Positions 52,976-62,311 of a stretch of 64,000 nucleotides of DNA are shown here, piece after piece. The stretch is from assembly GCA_039916305.1 (NCBI GenBank), contig JBDSLR010000023.1:1-64000 (forward strand), given 5' to 3'. How positions within the stretch are numbered: position 1 is the stretch's first letter; the number at the start of each line of letters is the position of its first letter. The stretch comes from JACMLD01 sp039916305 (GTDB taxonomy: Bacteria; Bacteroidota; Bacteroidia; Chitinophagales; Chitinophagaceae). The notes under the pieces were generated by a model. It saw nothing but the letters and a program-made list of their open reading frames with translations, did no database searches and was not told where the DNA came from. The position numbers and the translations under genes were made by a program.

Positions 52976-55111
52976 ATGAAGAACCATAAACTGATTTTAA
53001 CAGGCATAGCGCTGCTGCTGCTGGCACAGACGGCTTTTTCGCAGGCTATTTGTGCGTTTGACAACATGCACGCAAAACTGATAAAAACGGATTCTCTTTA
53101 CCGTAAAAGCGTGCTTGCCAACGAAACTAAGATCAAAGAATACATCCGCATGCACCCGGTGGGTACGCTAAGCGGCACCTCGCGGGGGTCCTCCGTTAAT
53201 GTTACACTTTACACCATTCCGGTGGTAGTGCACGTGGTACATACCGGCGGCGCTATCGGTACAATTTATAATCCCACAGATGCCCAGATTACAGGCGCTA
53301 TAAATTACCTGAACCAGGTTTACAATGGCACCTATCCCGGAACCGAAGGGGTAGGAGATATACAGATCCAGTTTGCAATGGCCACCAGGGATACCAGTTG
53401 CAATGCCTTTACGGGCATCGATAGGATCAATGGCTCATCACTCACCAACTATGTAAGCAATGGTGTTAACTCAAGTACATCCGGCGGGGTTACTGATCTG
53501 GCTTTGAAAAATTTTGATCGCTGGGACCCTGCGAATTATTATAATATTTGGGTGGTTAATAAAATTGATGCAAAAGATGGAACCACGGGCCAGTTTGTTG
53601 CAGGCTATGCTTATTTTGCCCAGGGGGTTTCTCCGTTGTATGATGGTACAGTGATGCTGGCAACGCAAATGGCAGCCGGACAAAAAACGCTGCCACATGA
53701 AATTGGTCATGCGTTAAACCTCTATCACCCCTTTGAAGGATCTTCAGATGCAACCATGTGCCCTTCAAATGCAGATTGTACTTCGGATGGTGATAAAGTA
53801 TGCGATACTGATCCTGTTTCGCAAAACTTAACTGCCGGTATTTATGATTTTACCTGCCGGTCAGGTACCAACACCGTATGCGGTGGTACCTATAGCATTA
53901 ACACGGAAAAAAATTACATGAACTATACGTCGTGCTTTACGTTGTTTACTGCAGGACAAAAAGCACGCATGATGGCAGCTTTGTCATTGCCTGGCCGTGC
54001 AAGTTTAGTGGGCTCTTCAGCTGGTGGTTCTTATCCGCTGGCATCTTATACTGCGCCTGTTGCCGCCTCCTGTACACCTGTATCAAACTCTGCAGGCCTC
54101 TCTGGTTATTATGCGGGTATAATGAACGTGGTGGTAGCCAGTAAATCATTCCCTTCAGGAGCGACTGCCGACGATGGCGGGTACAACAATAAAACAAATA
54201 AATGCCTGTACCTTATTCAACTGCAAAAAAACAATACCTATACTTTTTCTGCCAGTCTATTAGCGGCCAACAGGGAACAGCTACGAGCATGGATTGATTA
54301 TAACAATGATGGCGTCTTTAGCAATGCTACGGAACAAATTTATTACAGTGCGGACATAGTCGGCCCGGGCATGGGTAACCAGGCCAATGTTTCTGTAAGC
54401 TTTACGGTTCCTGCCACGGCTCTCTCCAGTACAGTACTCAGGATGAGGGTAATAGATGAAGTTTCTACCGTGTATGGAGCTGGCTTTACCATTGGCAACG
54501 CCTGCTACAACCCCACCTATGGGCAGGCAGAAGATTATCCTATTTATCTGTCAGCGCTTTTGCCGGTAAAGTTTGATTATTTCAGGGGAACAAAGAAAAA
54601 CAACGACGCATTCTTATCCTGGAAAACTTCTTTTGAACAGAACACGAAAGAATTCCAGGTAGAAAAATCGGTGGACGGTGTAGTATTTGACATGATAGGA
54701 ACAGTACCCGCCAGCAATATGGCCAGTGGATCCGATTATTCATTTACCGATAAAAATATAACTGCTGCCAATAATTATTACAGGCTGAAACAGGTGGATC
54801 AGGATCTGAAAACTACACTTAGCCAGACTGTAATTATAAAAGCTGCCAGTGATGGTAAATCGAAACTGAGTGTTATTAAAAATCCATTTGACAATCAGCT
54901 GGATATTGTATTGAGTGGCATGCCGGCTGGTAACACAACATGTAACCTTTTTGACATGGCGGGCAGAAAAATACTAAGCCGTAATTATAAAGCAGCTGAC
55001 GGCCAGCTGGTACATATTGATGTAACGGGTGTAGGATTAAAGGCAGGCATGTATATGCTGCAGGTGCATACAGGCAAAGAACTGCTGACTGCAAAAGTGA
55101 TAAAGCAATAA
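52976..55111 (+). CDS. secreted M43-type metalloprotease with GEVED domain and T9SS sorting domain
   Basis: This 711-residue protein has a signal peptide (MKNHKLILTGIALLLLAQTAFSQ). A pappalysin-like M43 protease domain holds the zinc motif HEIGHALNLYH at 241-251 and the Met-turn NYMNYTSC near 313. A GEVED domain follows (about 408-528, WIDYNNDGVF, YGQAEDYPIYL). A beta-sandwich and a type IX secretion C-terminal domain close the protein (about 635-711; SVIKNPFDNQLDI, LFDMAGRKIL, GMYMLQVHTGKELLTAKVIKQ). T9SS exports such proteins across the outer membrane. It probably degrades external proteins. Confidence 0.92.
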   Translation: MKNHKLILTGIALLLLAQTAFSQAICAFDNMHAKLIKTDSLYRKSVLANETKIKEYIRMHPVGTLSGTSRGSSVNVTLYTIPVVVHVVHTGGAIGTIYNPTDAQITGAINYLNQVYNGTYPGTEGVGDIQIQFAMATRDTSCNAFTGIDRINGSSLTNYVSNGVNSSTSGGVTDLALKNFDRWDPANYYNIWVVNKIDAKDGTTGQFVAGYAYFAQGVSPLYDGTVMLATQMAAGQKTLPHEIGHALNLYHPFEGSSDATMCPSNADCTSDGDKVCDTDPVSQNLTAGIYDFTCRSGTNTVCGGTYSINTEKNYMNYTSCFTLFTAGQKARMMAALSLPGRASLVGSSAGGSYPLASYTAPVAASCTPVSNSAGLSGYYAGIMNVVVASKSFPSGATADDGGYNNKTNKCLYLIQLQKNNTYTFSASLLAANREQLRAWIDYNNDGVFSNATEQIYYSADIVGPGMGNQANVSVSFTVPATALSSTVLRMRVIDEVSTVYGAGFTIGNACYNPTYGQAEDYPIYLSALLPVKFDYFRGTKKNNDAFLSWKTSFEQNTKEFQVEKSVDGVVFDMIGTVPASNMASGSDYSFTDKNITAANNYYRLKQVDQDLKTTLSQTVIIKAASDGKSKLSVIKNPFDNQLDIVLSGMPAGNTTCNLFDMAGRKILSRNYKAADGQLVHIDVTGVGLKAGMYMLQVHTGKELLTAKVIKQ

Positions 55112-55130
55112 GCCTCAAATAAATTGTAAT

Positions 55131-55165
55131 AAAAATCCCGGTGCACATTTGCACCGGGATTTTTT
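55131..55165. terminator. bidirectional terminator between the protease and pgi
   Basis: A 14-bp perfect stem aaaaatcccggtgc/gcaccgggattttt encloses a 6-base loop and gives a T run on both strands, serving the converging genes. Confidence 0.92.
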
Positions 55166-55207
55166 GTTGGAGGACCACTTAATGCGATATACCTTTTAGA
55201 ACTTAAC

Positions 55208-56863
55208 TCATTTGCGCATTTCTTTAAATGCATTTATCAGTCCGTTGGTGGAACTGTCGTGGCCTGCAACGGTTGCGTCATTTGCCAGTTCTGGCAAAAT
55301 TTTGCCGGCCAGTTGTTTGCCCAGTTCAACACCCCACTGATCAAAACTGAAAATATTCCAGATAACACCCTGCACAAATATTTTATGCTCGTACAAGGCA
55401 ATCAGCTGCCCCAGCGTAAACGGCGTAATTTCTTTTATCAGGAAAGAATTGGTTGGCCGGTTGCCTTCAAATACTTTATGCGGTAATAACGCGGTAATGG
55501 CATCCGGCGCCATACCCGATTTTTTTAATTCTGCTTCAGCTTCTGCCGTTGTTTTGCCATTCATTAAAGCTTGTGTCTGCGCAAAGAAATTAGACAGCAG
55601 TTTAGTGTGATGATCACCGATAGGATTATGGCTGATGGCGGGTGCTATAAAATCGCAGGGTATCAGTACCGTGCCCTGGTGAATCAGCTGGTAAAAAGCA
55701 TGCTGCCCGTTGGTGCCGGGTTCTCCCCATATAACAGAACCGGTCTGGTGGTCCACGCGTTCATTGCTCCTTGATACATATTTTCCATTGCTTTCCATAT
55801 TACCCTGCTGAAAATAGGCAGCAAAGCGGTGCATGTACTGGTCATACGGCAGAATGGCCTCACTCTGAGCGCCAAAAAAATTACTGTACCACACGCCCAG
55901 TAAAGCCATCAGTACAGGAATATTTTTCTCCGGTTCGGCATGTTTAAAATGCGTATCAGTTTCGTAGGCACCTTTCAGCAGGTTTTCAAAATTATCGAAG
56001 CCAACAGTAAGCGCAATGGACAGACCAATGGCACTCCACAAAGAATAACGGCCACCCACCCAATCCCAGAAGGCAAACATATTGGCCTTGTCGATACCAA
56101 ATTTCACCACGTCTTTTTCATTGGTAGAAAGCGCTGCAAAATGTTTGGCAATATGCGCTTCATCTTTTGCTGCTGCCAAAAACCATTCCCGGGCAGTGTT
56201 GGCATTGGTCATGGTTTCCTGGGTAGTAAATGTTTTGGAAGCCACCAGGAAAAGTGTTTCTTCAGGATTTACTTTTTTTAATGTTTCTGCAATATGGGTA
56301 GCATCTACATTGGAAACGAAATAGGGTTGAATGTTTTCTTTCCAGTACGGCTTTAGTGCTTCTGTTACCATTACGGGCCCCAGATCACTGCCGCCGATAC
56401 CAATGTTTACAATATAGCGGATAGGCTTACCTGTATATCCCTTCCATTTACCGCTGTGGATGCTGGCACAGAACTGCTTCATTTGGGCCCATACTTTTTG
56501 CACATCCGGCATCACATCTTTGCCATCTGCGAAAATGGGATACCCGGAAAAGTTGCGAAGTGCAATATGAAGTACGCTGCGGTTCTCTGTTTCATTTATT
56601 TTTTCACCCTGGTACATGGCGTTAATAGCAGCCGGTAACTGGCATTCTATGGCCAGTTGCTGCAGCAGCTGCAATGTTTTATCGGAGACGATATTTTTTG
56701 CATAGTCGAACAGGATATCACCAAACTGAATGCTGTGTGTTTTAAAACGATCCGCGTCTTCGGCAAATAATGCACGCAGCTGTGTTTGTTTCATTTCATT
56801 ATTATAATGATCCTGCAATTGCTGCCATGCTTTTGTGCTGGTGGGGCTAATACGTGGAAACAT
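55208..56863 (-). CDS. pgi: glucose-6-phosphate isomerase
   Basis: This 551-residue enzyme interconverts glucose-6-phosphate and fructose-6-phosphate. Conserved blocks are VNIGIGGSDLGPVMVTEAL, the first signature LFLVASKTFTTQETMTNA-like region, WDWVGGRYSLWSAIGLSIAL and the second signature near the C-terminus (EHKIFVQGVIWNIFSFDQWGVELGK-like) with the catalytic Lys and Gly/Gln. The length matches the E. coli type. The gene is monocistronic. Confidence 0.96.
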   Translation of the reverse strand: MFPRISPTSTKAWQQLQDHYNNEMKQTQLRALFAEDADRFKTHSIQFGDILFDYAKNIVSDKTLQLLQQLAIECQLPAAINAMYQGEKINETENRSVLHIALRNFSGYPIFADGKDVMPDVQKVWAQMKQFCASIHSGKWKGYTGKPIRYIVNIGIGGSDLGPVMVTEALKPYWKENIQPYFVSNVDATHIAETLKKVNPEETLFLVASKTFTTQETMTNANTAREWFLAAAKDEAHIAKHFAALSTNEKDVVKFGIDKANMFAFWDWVGGRYSLWSAIGLSIALTVGFDNFENLLKGAYETDTHFKHAEPEKNIPVLMALLGVWYSNFFGAQSEAILPYDQYMHRFAAYFQQGNMESNGKYVSRSNERVDHQTGSVIWGEPGTNGQHAFYQLIHQGTVLIPCDFIAPAISHNPIGDHHTKLLSNFFAQTQALMNGKTTAEAEAELKKSGMAPDAITALLPHKVFEGNRPTNSFLIKEITPFTLGQLIALYEHKIFVQGVIWNIFSFDQWGVELGKQLAGKILPELANDATVAGHDSSTNGLINAFKEMRK

Positions 56864-57234
56864 AGATTGATTTATATTATTGAGGCGTTGAATAATGATA
56901 TACAGTACAAGGGAGTGACATCCGTCCGAACGAATTCATCCGGGCGGGCAACGATGGTAAACAGCATTGCCAAAGTCAGTCACACAATCTATTTGCAATG
57001 TAAACAAAAATCCTTTTGTCTTTCCATCCCTGGAAATTCTGTACTTGCAAATGGGTTAAAGCAGGATGAATTGGCGCAGGTATGGGTTACTGCGCTGCAG
57101 ATTTTTTTTTAGCCCGGCTTATGCCGCCCGGGCATTATGCTTATGCCACTTACAGGACTGCAAATAAAAAAACGCAAAGAAATTGCTTTCTTTGCGTTTT
57201 TCGGGTTAATAGTTCAAAGCTAATGGGTCGCACC
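56864..57234. other. intergenic region between pgi and etfA
   Basis: No gene is seen. It holds the presumed pgi promoter on the minus strand and, at the right side, the etfA terminator. A GC-rich inverted repeat gcccgg/ccgggc occurs at about 57112-57133, not followed by a T run on its 3' side. Confidence 0.45.
57168..57201. terminator. terminator of the etfB-etfA genes
   Basis: A perfect 15-bp stem aaaaacgcaaagaaa/tttctttgcgttttt has a four-base loop. It lies just past the etfA stop on the minus strand and carries T runs in both directions. Confidence 0.92.
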
Positions 57235-58194
57235 TTATTTCTTCAGGTGCTTCACTGCTTCAATTATTTTAGGGAGCACTTCAAAAGCATCGCCTACAAT
57301 ACCGTAATCTGCTGCTTTAAAGAAAGGAGCTTCCGGGTCTTTATTAATCACTACTATACATTTACTTCTGTTAACACCTGCCAGGTGCTGAATAGCGCCG
57401 GAGATGCCAATAGCAATGTATAAGTTTGGTGCAATGGCCAGGCCGGTCTGGCCTACATGCTCATGGTGCGGCCGCCAGCCAATATCTGCCACAGGCCGGC
57501 TACAGGCAGTAGCGGCATGTAATAGTTTTGCCAGTTCTTCTACCATGCCCCAGTTTTCCGGACCTTTTAAACCGCGGCCACCACTTACTACTACTTCAGC
57601 TTCTGCCAAGGAAATTTCACCACTGACTTTATTCACCGCTGTCACTTTTATTTTACCGGCATCTACGGTGGCATTCAATGCAACTACTTCAGCAGTGCCT
57701 TCAGCGGCAACGGTCTTGTACGCATTGGGGCTAAGAGAAATTATCTTTATTGCTGTGTTTACAGTTATATTGGCAAAAGCTTTACCGCTGAATACGTTTT
57801 TCTTTACGGTGAAGCCGTTGCTGGTATCTGGCAGGGCTACCGCGCCAGCCACCAGGCCCGCTCTGAGGCGGGCGGATAAACGGGGCGCGATGGCTTTTCC
57901 ATCCACATTGTTAGAAAAAATGACCACCGTAGCGCCGCTTGCTTCTATCGCCTGTGCAATTACTTTGGTGTATACCTGCGCATCAAAATTATTCAGCGTT
58001 TCATTGTTTACATGATGTATTTTCTTAACGCCGTATTTACCCAGCGCAGCCAGGTCTTCATTGCTGGTGCCCAGTACAACGCCTTCGGCACTTGTATTTA
58101 GCTGCGCTGCAATTGCTGCGCCATAGGTAATAGCTTCCAGCGATGCTTTTTTTACATGGCCTTCCGCCTGATCAACAAATATTAAAACGCTCAT
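57235..58194 (-). CDS. etfA: electron transfer flavoprotein alpha subunit
   Basis: This 319-residue FAD-binding subunit has the N-terminal ETF fold (MSVLIFVDQAEGHVKKASLEAITYG) and a C-terminal FAD domain with VVSGGRGLKGPENW, GWRPHHEHVGQTGLAIAPNLYIA-type and GISGAIQHLAGV blocks. ETF accepts electrons from acyl-CoA dehydrogenases and passes them to ETF-quinone oxidoreductase. The gene lies downstream of etfB. Confidence 0.94.
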   Translation of the reverse strand: MSVLIFVDQAEGHVKKASLEAITYGAAIAAQLNTSAEGVVLGTSNEDLAALGKYGVKKIHHVNNETLNNFDAQVYTKVIAQAIEASGATVVIFSNNVDGKAIAPRLSARLRAGLVAGAVALPDTSNGFTVKKNVFSGKAFANITVNTAIKIISLSPNAYKTVAAEGTAEVVALNATVDAGKIKVTAVNKVSGEISLAEAEVVVSGGRGLKGPENWGMVEELAKLLHAATACSRPVADIGWRPHHEHVGQTGLAIAPNLYIAIGISGAIQHLAGVNRSKCIVVINKDPEAPFFKAADYGIVGDAFEVLPKIIEAVKHLKK

Positions 58195-58201
58195 ATTAAA
58201 A

Positions 58202-58250
58202 CCCCCTGTCCCCCTGAAGGCATGACTTAACTATAGTCTCCCCCAGGGGC
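58202..58250. repeat. intergenic C/G-rich hairpin between etfB and etfA
   Basis: Arms cccctg (58211-58216) and cagggg (58244-58249) lie in a spacer with two further cccctg-like runs. It could be a recurrent intergenic element or reduce expression of etfA relative to etfB; neither is shown. Confidence 0.4.
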
Positions 58251-58332
58251 TTTTAATGGTTAATAATTTATTAATAAAGAACTGCTGACATTTATATGAA
58301 TCTTGTACAAGGGCCGCCCTTAAGAAAGCGGG

Positions 58333-59076
58333 TTATATAGCTTTCGCTTCCTCGTGCAGCAACCTTACCAGCTCGGCCGGGTTATCTGCAGGCACCAGCT
58401 TTACACCAGCTTTGGCCGGTGGTAAACCGAAGTCAGCTACGGTGGTGAGTGCATCAGCTGCTACCGGGTCTTTTACTTTCAATGGTTTGGTACGGGCGCC
58501 CATAATGCCTTTCATATTGGGTATACGCTGTTCGGCCATTCCTTTCTGACAACTAACGGTGAGGGGCAGTCTCACTTCGCAAACTTCTTCACCCCCTTCA
58601 ATTTCGCGGGTAATGCTGGCCGTGGTACCACTGATATCAAATTTAACAGCCAGGGATACATAGGGCAGATCCAGCAATTCTGCTACCATACCGCCAATGG
58701 ATGATCCATTATAATCGATGGTTTCTTTCCCGGTGAAAATGAGATCGTAAGCGCCTTCTTTTGCCACCGCTGCTATTTGTGAAGCAATTACAAAACTATC
58801 GTGGCTTCGGGTATTAACACGGATGGCTTCATCGCCGCCCAGGGCCAGCGCCTTGCGTATAATAGGATCTGCATCAGCGGCACCTACCGTAACCAGGTGA
58901 ATAATGGTAGCCGGGTCTTTCTCTTTCAGTTCGATGGCACGCACCAGCGCATACCACTCATCGTACGGGTTAATAATCCATTGCACACCGGCCTCAGCGA
59001 ATTTCGTATTGTTATCTGTGAAGGCTATTTTTGCCGTAGTGTCCGGCGTTTTACTGATACAGACCAGTATCTTCAT
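58333..59076 (-). CDS. etfB: electron transfer flavoprotein beta subunit
   Basis: This 247-residue subunit starts MKILVCISKTPDTTAKIAF and binds AMP. The family signature VRLPLTVSCQKGMAEQRIPNMKGIMGARTKPL-type block near 168-200 is present, as is IDYNGSSIGGMVAELL. It forms a heterodimer with the EtfA encoded downstream, probably for fatty acid or amino acid oxidation. Confidence 0.94.
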   Translation of the reverse strand: MKILVCISKTPDTTAKIAFTDNNTKFAEAGVQWIINPYDEWYALVRAIELKEKDPATIIHLVTVGAADADPIIRKALALGGDEAIRVNTRSHDSFVIASQIAAVAKEGAYDLIFTGKETIDYNGSSIGGMVAELLDLPYVSLAVKFDISGTTASITREIEGGEEVCEVRLPLTVSCQKGMAEQRIPNMKGIMGARTKPLKVKDPVAADALTTVADFGLPPAKAGVKLVPADNPAELVRLLHEEAKAI

Positions 59077-59193
59077 GGGAGCAATTTTAAGCGTTTAACA
59101 AAAAAGGATGAAAGGTTGTTTATGCAACTAAAACAAAGATAAGGCCGGGATAGTATATTTCAAACAGTTTGGGTAAAAATAATTCAGCGTTTC

Positions 59194-59505
59194 ATGAACA
59201 GGGTAGAACAATTACAGGCGTTTTTGAAGGCAAACCCTGGGGATAGTTTTTTAACACATGCCCTTGCGCTGGAATACAGCAAAGCGGGCGATGAATCAGG
59301 GGCGAGAAAGTTGTTTGAAGCCATTTTGCAAAGGGAACCGGGGTATATTGGATCGTATTATCATCTTGGCAAACTATTGGAACGTACCGGGGAGACCGCA
59401 CTTGCTATTGAATGGTATGAGAAAGGAATGGCTGCCGCGAAAGCAGCAGGCGATAACCATGCATTGGGAGAACTCCGCGCAGCCCATGAAGATTTAGTTT
59501 TTTGA
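59194..59505 (+). CDS. small TPR-repeat protein
   Basis: This 103-residue soluble helical protein has two tetratricopeptide-like repeats (HALALEYSKAGDESGARKLF and YYHLGKLLERTGETALAIEW). Such proteins mediate protein contacts; no partner is suggested. The ATG is at the usual leader distance. It is divergent from etfB and may be cotranscribed with the small gene that follows. Confidence 0.8.
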   Translation: MNRVEQLQAFLKANPGDSFLTHALALEYSKAGDESGARKLFEAILQREPGYIGSYYHLGKLLERTGETALAIEWYEKGMAAAKAAGDNHALGELRAAHEDLVF

Positions 59506-59528
59506 TGATAAATTAAAAAATACAGCCA

Positions 59529-59639
59529 ATGGATTGGTCAAAATTACAGCTTATCATTACTCCACTATTTGGATTGGTGCTGGTTGCAGTAGGAATCAGG
59601 AGCCTGATCAAACAAAGAAAGAATCAGAAGAAGCCGTGA
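59529..59639 (+). CDS. possible 36-residue membrane protein
   Basis: The frame reads MDWSKLQLIITPLFGLVLV and then AVGIRSLIKQRKNQKKP. A single hydrophobic helix (about 6-24) is followed by a basic tail, a plausible small inner-membrane protein with its N-terminus outside. It starts 24 bases after the TPR gene. It has no recognised family, and its shortness leaves real doubt. Confidence 0.5.
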   Translation: MDWSKLQLIITPLFGLVLVAVGIRSLIKQRKNQKKP

Positions 59640-59736
59640 AATAAAGCGGAGTGGAAGTAACACGCTGCACGCGGAGATGGTTAACGCCTGTTGCGCCGGT
59701 AACCAGTATGTACAATATTGACCTATCTTAAATTTC

Positions 59737-61155
59737 ATGCATTTATATAAATCGTTCCAGGAATTTATAGCAAAAGAAAATCTATGCTCGCCCAAAGACC
59801 TACTGTTGCTGGCAGTAAGTGGCGGCATTGATTCTGTAGTGCTCTGCGAACTTTGCCATCAGGCAGGATATAATTTTGTTATTGCCCATTGTAATTTTCA
59901 GTTAAGGGATACCGAGAGTGAAAGGGATGAACAGTTTGTAAGAACCCTCGGCGAAAAATATGGTAAGCCTGTGCTGGTGAAACGTTTTGACACAGCACCA
60001 TATGCCGCGCAGCATAAAGTTTCTATACAGGTAGCTGCAAGGGAATTGCGGTATGAATGGTTTTTTTCTATAGTTGATAGTGCTGCGGCAGGAGTTGAAA
60101 ACCAGTCAGTAGCTTCCGAAGGTATGTCTGCATACCCTGAACTACAGACTACAGACTATGCATTACCGGCTGTACTATTCACTGCCCATCACCTGGATGA
60201 CAATATCGAAACCATGCTCATGAATTTTTTCAAAGGCACGGGCATTGCAGGTCTTCGTGGTATGCTGCCAAAACAGGGTAAAATTATCCGCCCGTTATTA
60301 TTCGCAAAAAAGGAAGCGATAGTAGACTTTGCAGCTACCAATAAACTCAGCTGGGTGGAAGACAGTTCTAACCAGCTTGACAAATATGCCAGGAACTATT
60401 TTCGCAACCAGCTTATCCCGCTTATCAAAAACCTTTATCCGGAAGCAGAGAACAACCTGGCCGATAACCTGCAGCGCTTTCAAGATATTGAGTTGTTGTA
60501 CCAGCAGTCAATTGAGCAGCATAAGAAGAAATTACTGGAATGCCGGGGCAATGAAATACATATACCGGTGCTGAAATTGAAAAAAACACCAGCATTGATT
60601 TCCGTAGTCTATGAAATTATTAAGGCGTATGGCTTTACTGCGGACCAGTCGGCAGAAACGATTGCGTTGCTCGACAGTGAAACGGGCAGGTATATTGAGT
60701 CGGCCACCCACCGCATTATCAAAAACCGTAACTGGCTGATTATTTCTCCGGCCCGGTCTGCTGAAGCTGCCAATATAATAATTGAAGAAGGGGATACCGA
60801 AATTCAGTTTGAAGCAGGTATATTAAAAATGCAGCAGCATGTAAATTCTCAACACTTAATACCCATTTCCCCATTACTGGCTTTCCTGGATGCGCATGAA
60901 ATAAAATTCCCCCTGTTGCTGCGTAAATGGAAGTCCGGTGATTATTTTTATCCGTTGGGCATGCGCAAGAAAAAAAAGCTCGCCCGGTTTTTTATTGATC
61001 AGAAATTATCAAAGACGGATAAAGAAAAAATATGGGTGCTGGAAATGAATAAAAAAATAATCTGGATCGTCGGCCACCGCATTGATGACCGCTTTAAAAT
61101 TACGCCCGCTACAAAGCAGGTGCTGCAAATAAAATCAGAAGCTTTGAATGTATGA
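59737..61155 (+). CDS. tilS: tRNA(Ile)-lysidine synthase
   Basis: This 472-residue N-type ATP pyrophosphatase modifies cytidine 34 of the AUA-reading isoleucine tRNA to lysidine. The PP-loop is SGGIDS at 28-33, followed by AHCNFQLRDTESERDEQFV and, after an unusual insertion, AHHLDDNIETMLMNFFKGTGIAGLRGM. The C-terminal domain with LRKWKSGDYFYPLGMRKKKKLARFF matches TilS-C. Residues about 113-143 form an insertion of about 28 residues compared with E. coli TilS and contain a heptamer DNA repeat. Its 3' end overlaps the convergent rhomboid gene by 21 bases. Confidence 0.93.
   Translation: MHLYKSFQEFIAKENLCSPKDLLLLAVSGGIDSVVLCELCHQAGYNFVIAHCNFQLRDTESERDEQFVRTLGEKYGKPVLVKRFDTAPYAAQHKVSIQVAARELRYEWFFSIVDSAAAGVENQSVASEGMSAYPELQTTDYALPAVLFTAHHLDDNIETMLMNFFKGTGIAGLRGMLPKQGKIIRPLLFAKKEAIVDFAATNKLSWVEDSSNQLDKYARNYFRNQLIPLIKNLYPEAENNLADNLQRFQDIELLYQQSIEQHKKKLLECRGNEIHIPVLKLKKTPALISVVYEIIKAYGFTADQSAETIALLDSETGRYIESATHRIIKNRNWLIISPARSAEAANIIIEEGDTEIQFEAGILKMQQHVNSQHLIPISPLLAFLDAHEIKFPLLLRKWKSGDYFYPLGMRKKKKLARFFIDQKLSKTDKEKIWVLEMNKKIIWIVGHRIDDRFKITPATKQVLQIKSEALNV
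60141..60161. repeat. heptamer repeat ACTACAG inside tilS
   Basis: Two perfect copies of ACTACAG and a third related unit ACTATGC lie in frame inside the tilS insertion and encode LQTTDYA. The heptamer type matches those found in intergenic places in this window. Confidence 0.65.
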
Positions 61156-61782
61156 CGTTACCTGCCTGGTAAAAGACTGCAGTAAATTATACCTCGCCAG
61201 AAAGCTCCCGGTAATGATGAGAAAAGATATACCATACAGGGCGCCCCAGATATGCGCCGAATGGTTGATGTTTCCCCCGCCTCTTTTATCAAAAATAGAG
61301 GAGATAAGCAGGTAGAGAAATCCGAAAATGAAACCCGGAATCATAAACGGAATGAATATAATACCTATTTTACGCAGTGGTTCAAGAAAAATAAAGGCGA
61401 AGACAACTGCAGATACGGCGCCTGATGCGCCAAGGCTCCTGTAGTTAGCATTGTTTTTATTTTTGGAATAGGTAGGTAAAAGGCAGAAAAAAAGTGATGA
61501 TACATACATCAGCAGGTAAAGCCATTTTCCGGCCGGTCCAAACACGTCTGTAAATTGCGTTTCTACATATGCACCAAAAATATACAGGGAATACATATTG
61601 AAAAACAGGTGTCCGTAATTGGCATGGATAAATCCGCAGGTAAAAAAACGATAGAACTGGTTCTGACCTGAAATAGCAGGCGGATAAAATATCAGGTCGT
61701 CTAAAATCTTCTCATTGCTAAAAGCCGTTAAAGAAACGATACAGGTAATGATAATAATAATAAGCGTTATTGATAAAGTCAT
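61135..61782 (-). CDS. rhomboid-family intramembrane serine protease
   Basis: This 215-residue protein has six hydrophobic helices. The catalytic pair is S120 in LGASGAVSA and H177 in NHSAHIWGALYG, and the family FIHANYGHLFFNM loop is at 51-63. Rhomboids cut transmembrane segments of other proteins inside the membrane. The substrate is unknown. It ends within the tilS 3' end (convergent overlap) and is preceded by rlmH. Confidence 0.9.
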   Translation of the reverse strand: MTLSITLIIIIITCIVSLTAFSNEKILDDLIFYPPAISGQNQFYRFFTCGFIHANYGHLFFNMYSLYIFGAYVETQFTDVFGPAGKWLYLLMYVSSLFFCLLPTYSKNKNNANYRSLGASGAVSAVVFAFIFLEPLRKIGIIFIPFMIPGFIFGFLYLLISSIFDKRGGGNINHSAHIWGALYGISFLIITGSFLARYNLLQSFTRQVTSYIQSF

Positions 61783-61791
61783 AATGTTTTA

Positions 61792-62265
61792 TTATTGATG
61801 ATGATATTTTTCATTTCTCAGGATGCTGCAGGCGCGGTAGACCTGCTCCGCTAAAATTAACCTTACCAGCTGGTGCGGAAAAGTTAAAAGCGATAAGGAC
61901 CATTTATAATCAGCCCTTTTTAAAATACTCTCGTGAAGGCCATAAGCACCGCCAATTAAAAACACTACCTGCCTGGTACTGGCATTGGCCCGGGCCTGTA
62001 TAAAAGCGGCCAGTTGTTCAGAAGAAATTGATTTGCCCTTCTCGTCAAGCGCTACCAGGTAATCTTCTTTTGATAATGTATTCAGTAAAATGTCCGCTTC
62101 TTTTTTCCTTAAATCCGCTTCGCTCAGCAGGCCCGCATTTTTGGGCGTGGCAATAATGTTCCAGTCAACCTGGTAGTAATTGGTTATCCGTTGCGTAAAT
62201 GCTTCCACCCCGGGCTTTATATACGGTTCATGCGCTTTGCCCAGGGACCAGAATTGAAATTTCAT
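61792..62265 (-). CDS. rlmH: 23S rRNA (pseudouridine1915-N3)-methyltransferase RlmH
   Basis: This 157-residue SPOUT enzyme methylates pseudouridine 1915 in 23S rRNA helix 69. The SAM-binding knot is VVFLIGGAYGLHESI (about 104-118), and the C-terminal block SLLTFPHQLVRLILAEQVYRA-type region with YRACSILRNEKYHH is diagnostic. A heptamer repeat lies just upstream of its start. It may be cotranscribed with the rhomboid gene nine bases downstream. Confidence 0.94.
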   Translation of the reverse strand: MKFQFWSLGKAHEPYIKPGVEAFTQRITNYYQVDWNIIATPKNAGLLSEADLRKKEADILLNTLSKEDYLVALDEKGKSISSEQLAAFIQARANASTRQVVFLIGGAYGLHESILKRADYKWSLSLLTFPHQLVRLILAEQVYRACSILRNEKYHHQ

Positions 62266-62276
62266 GCGGCAAATAT

Positions 62277-62311
62277 AGTACTCAGTATACAGTATTTAGT
62301 ATTCAGTATAT
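62277..62311. repeat. five-copy heptamer array AGTATnn upstream of rlmH
   Basis: Five adjacent 7-bp units starting AGTA (AGTACTC, AGTATAC, AGTATTT, AGTATTC, AGTATAT) begin 12 bases upstream of the rlmH start codon. It is the longest heptamer array in the window. Confidence 0.75.
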
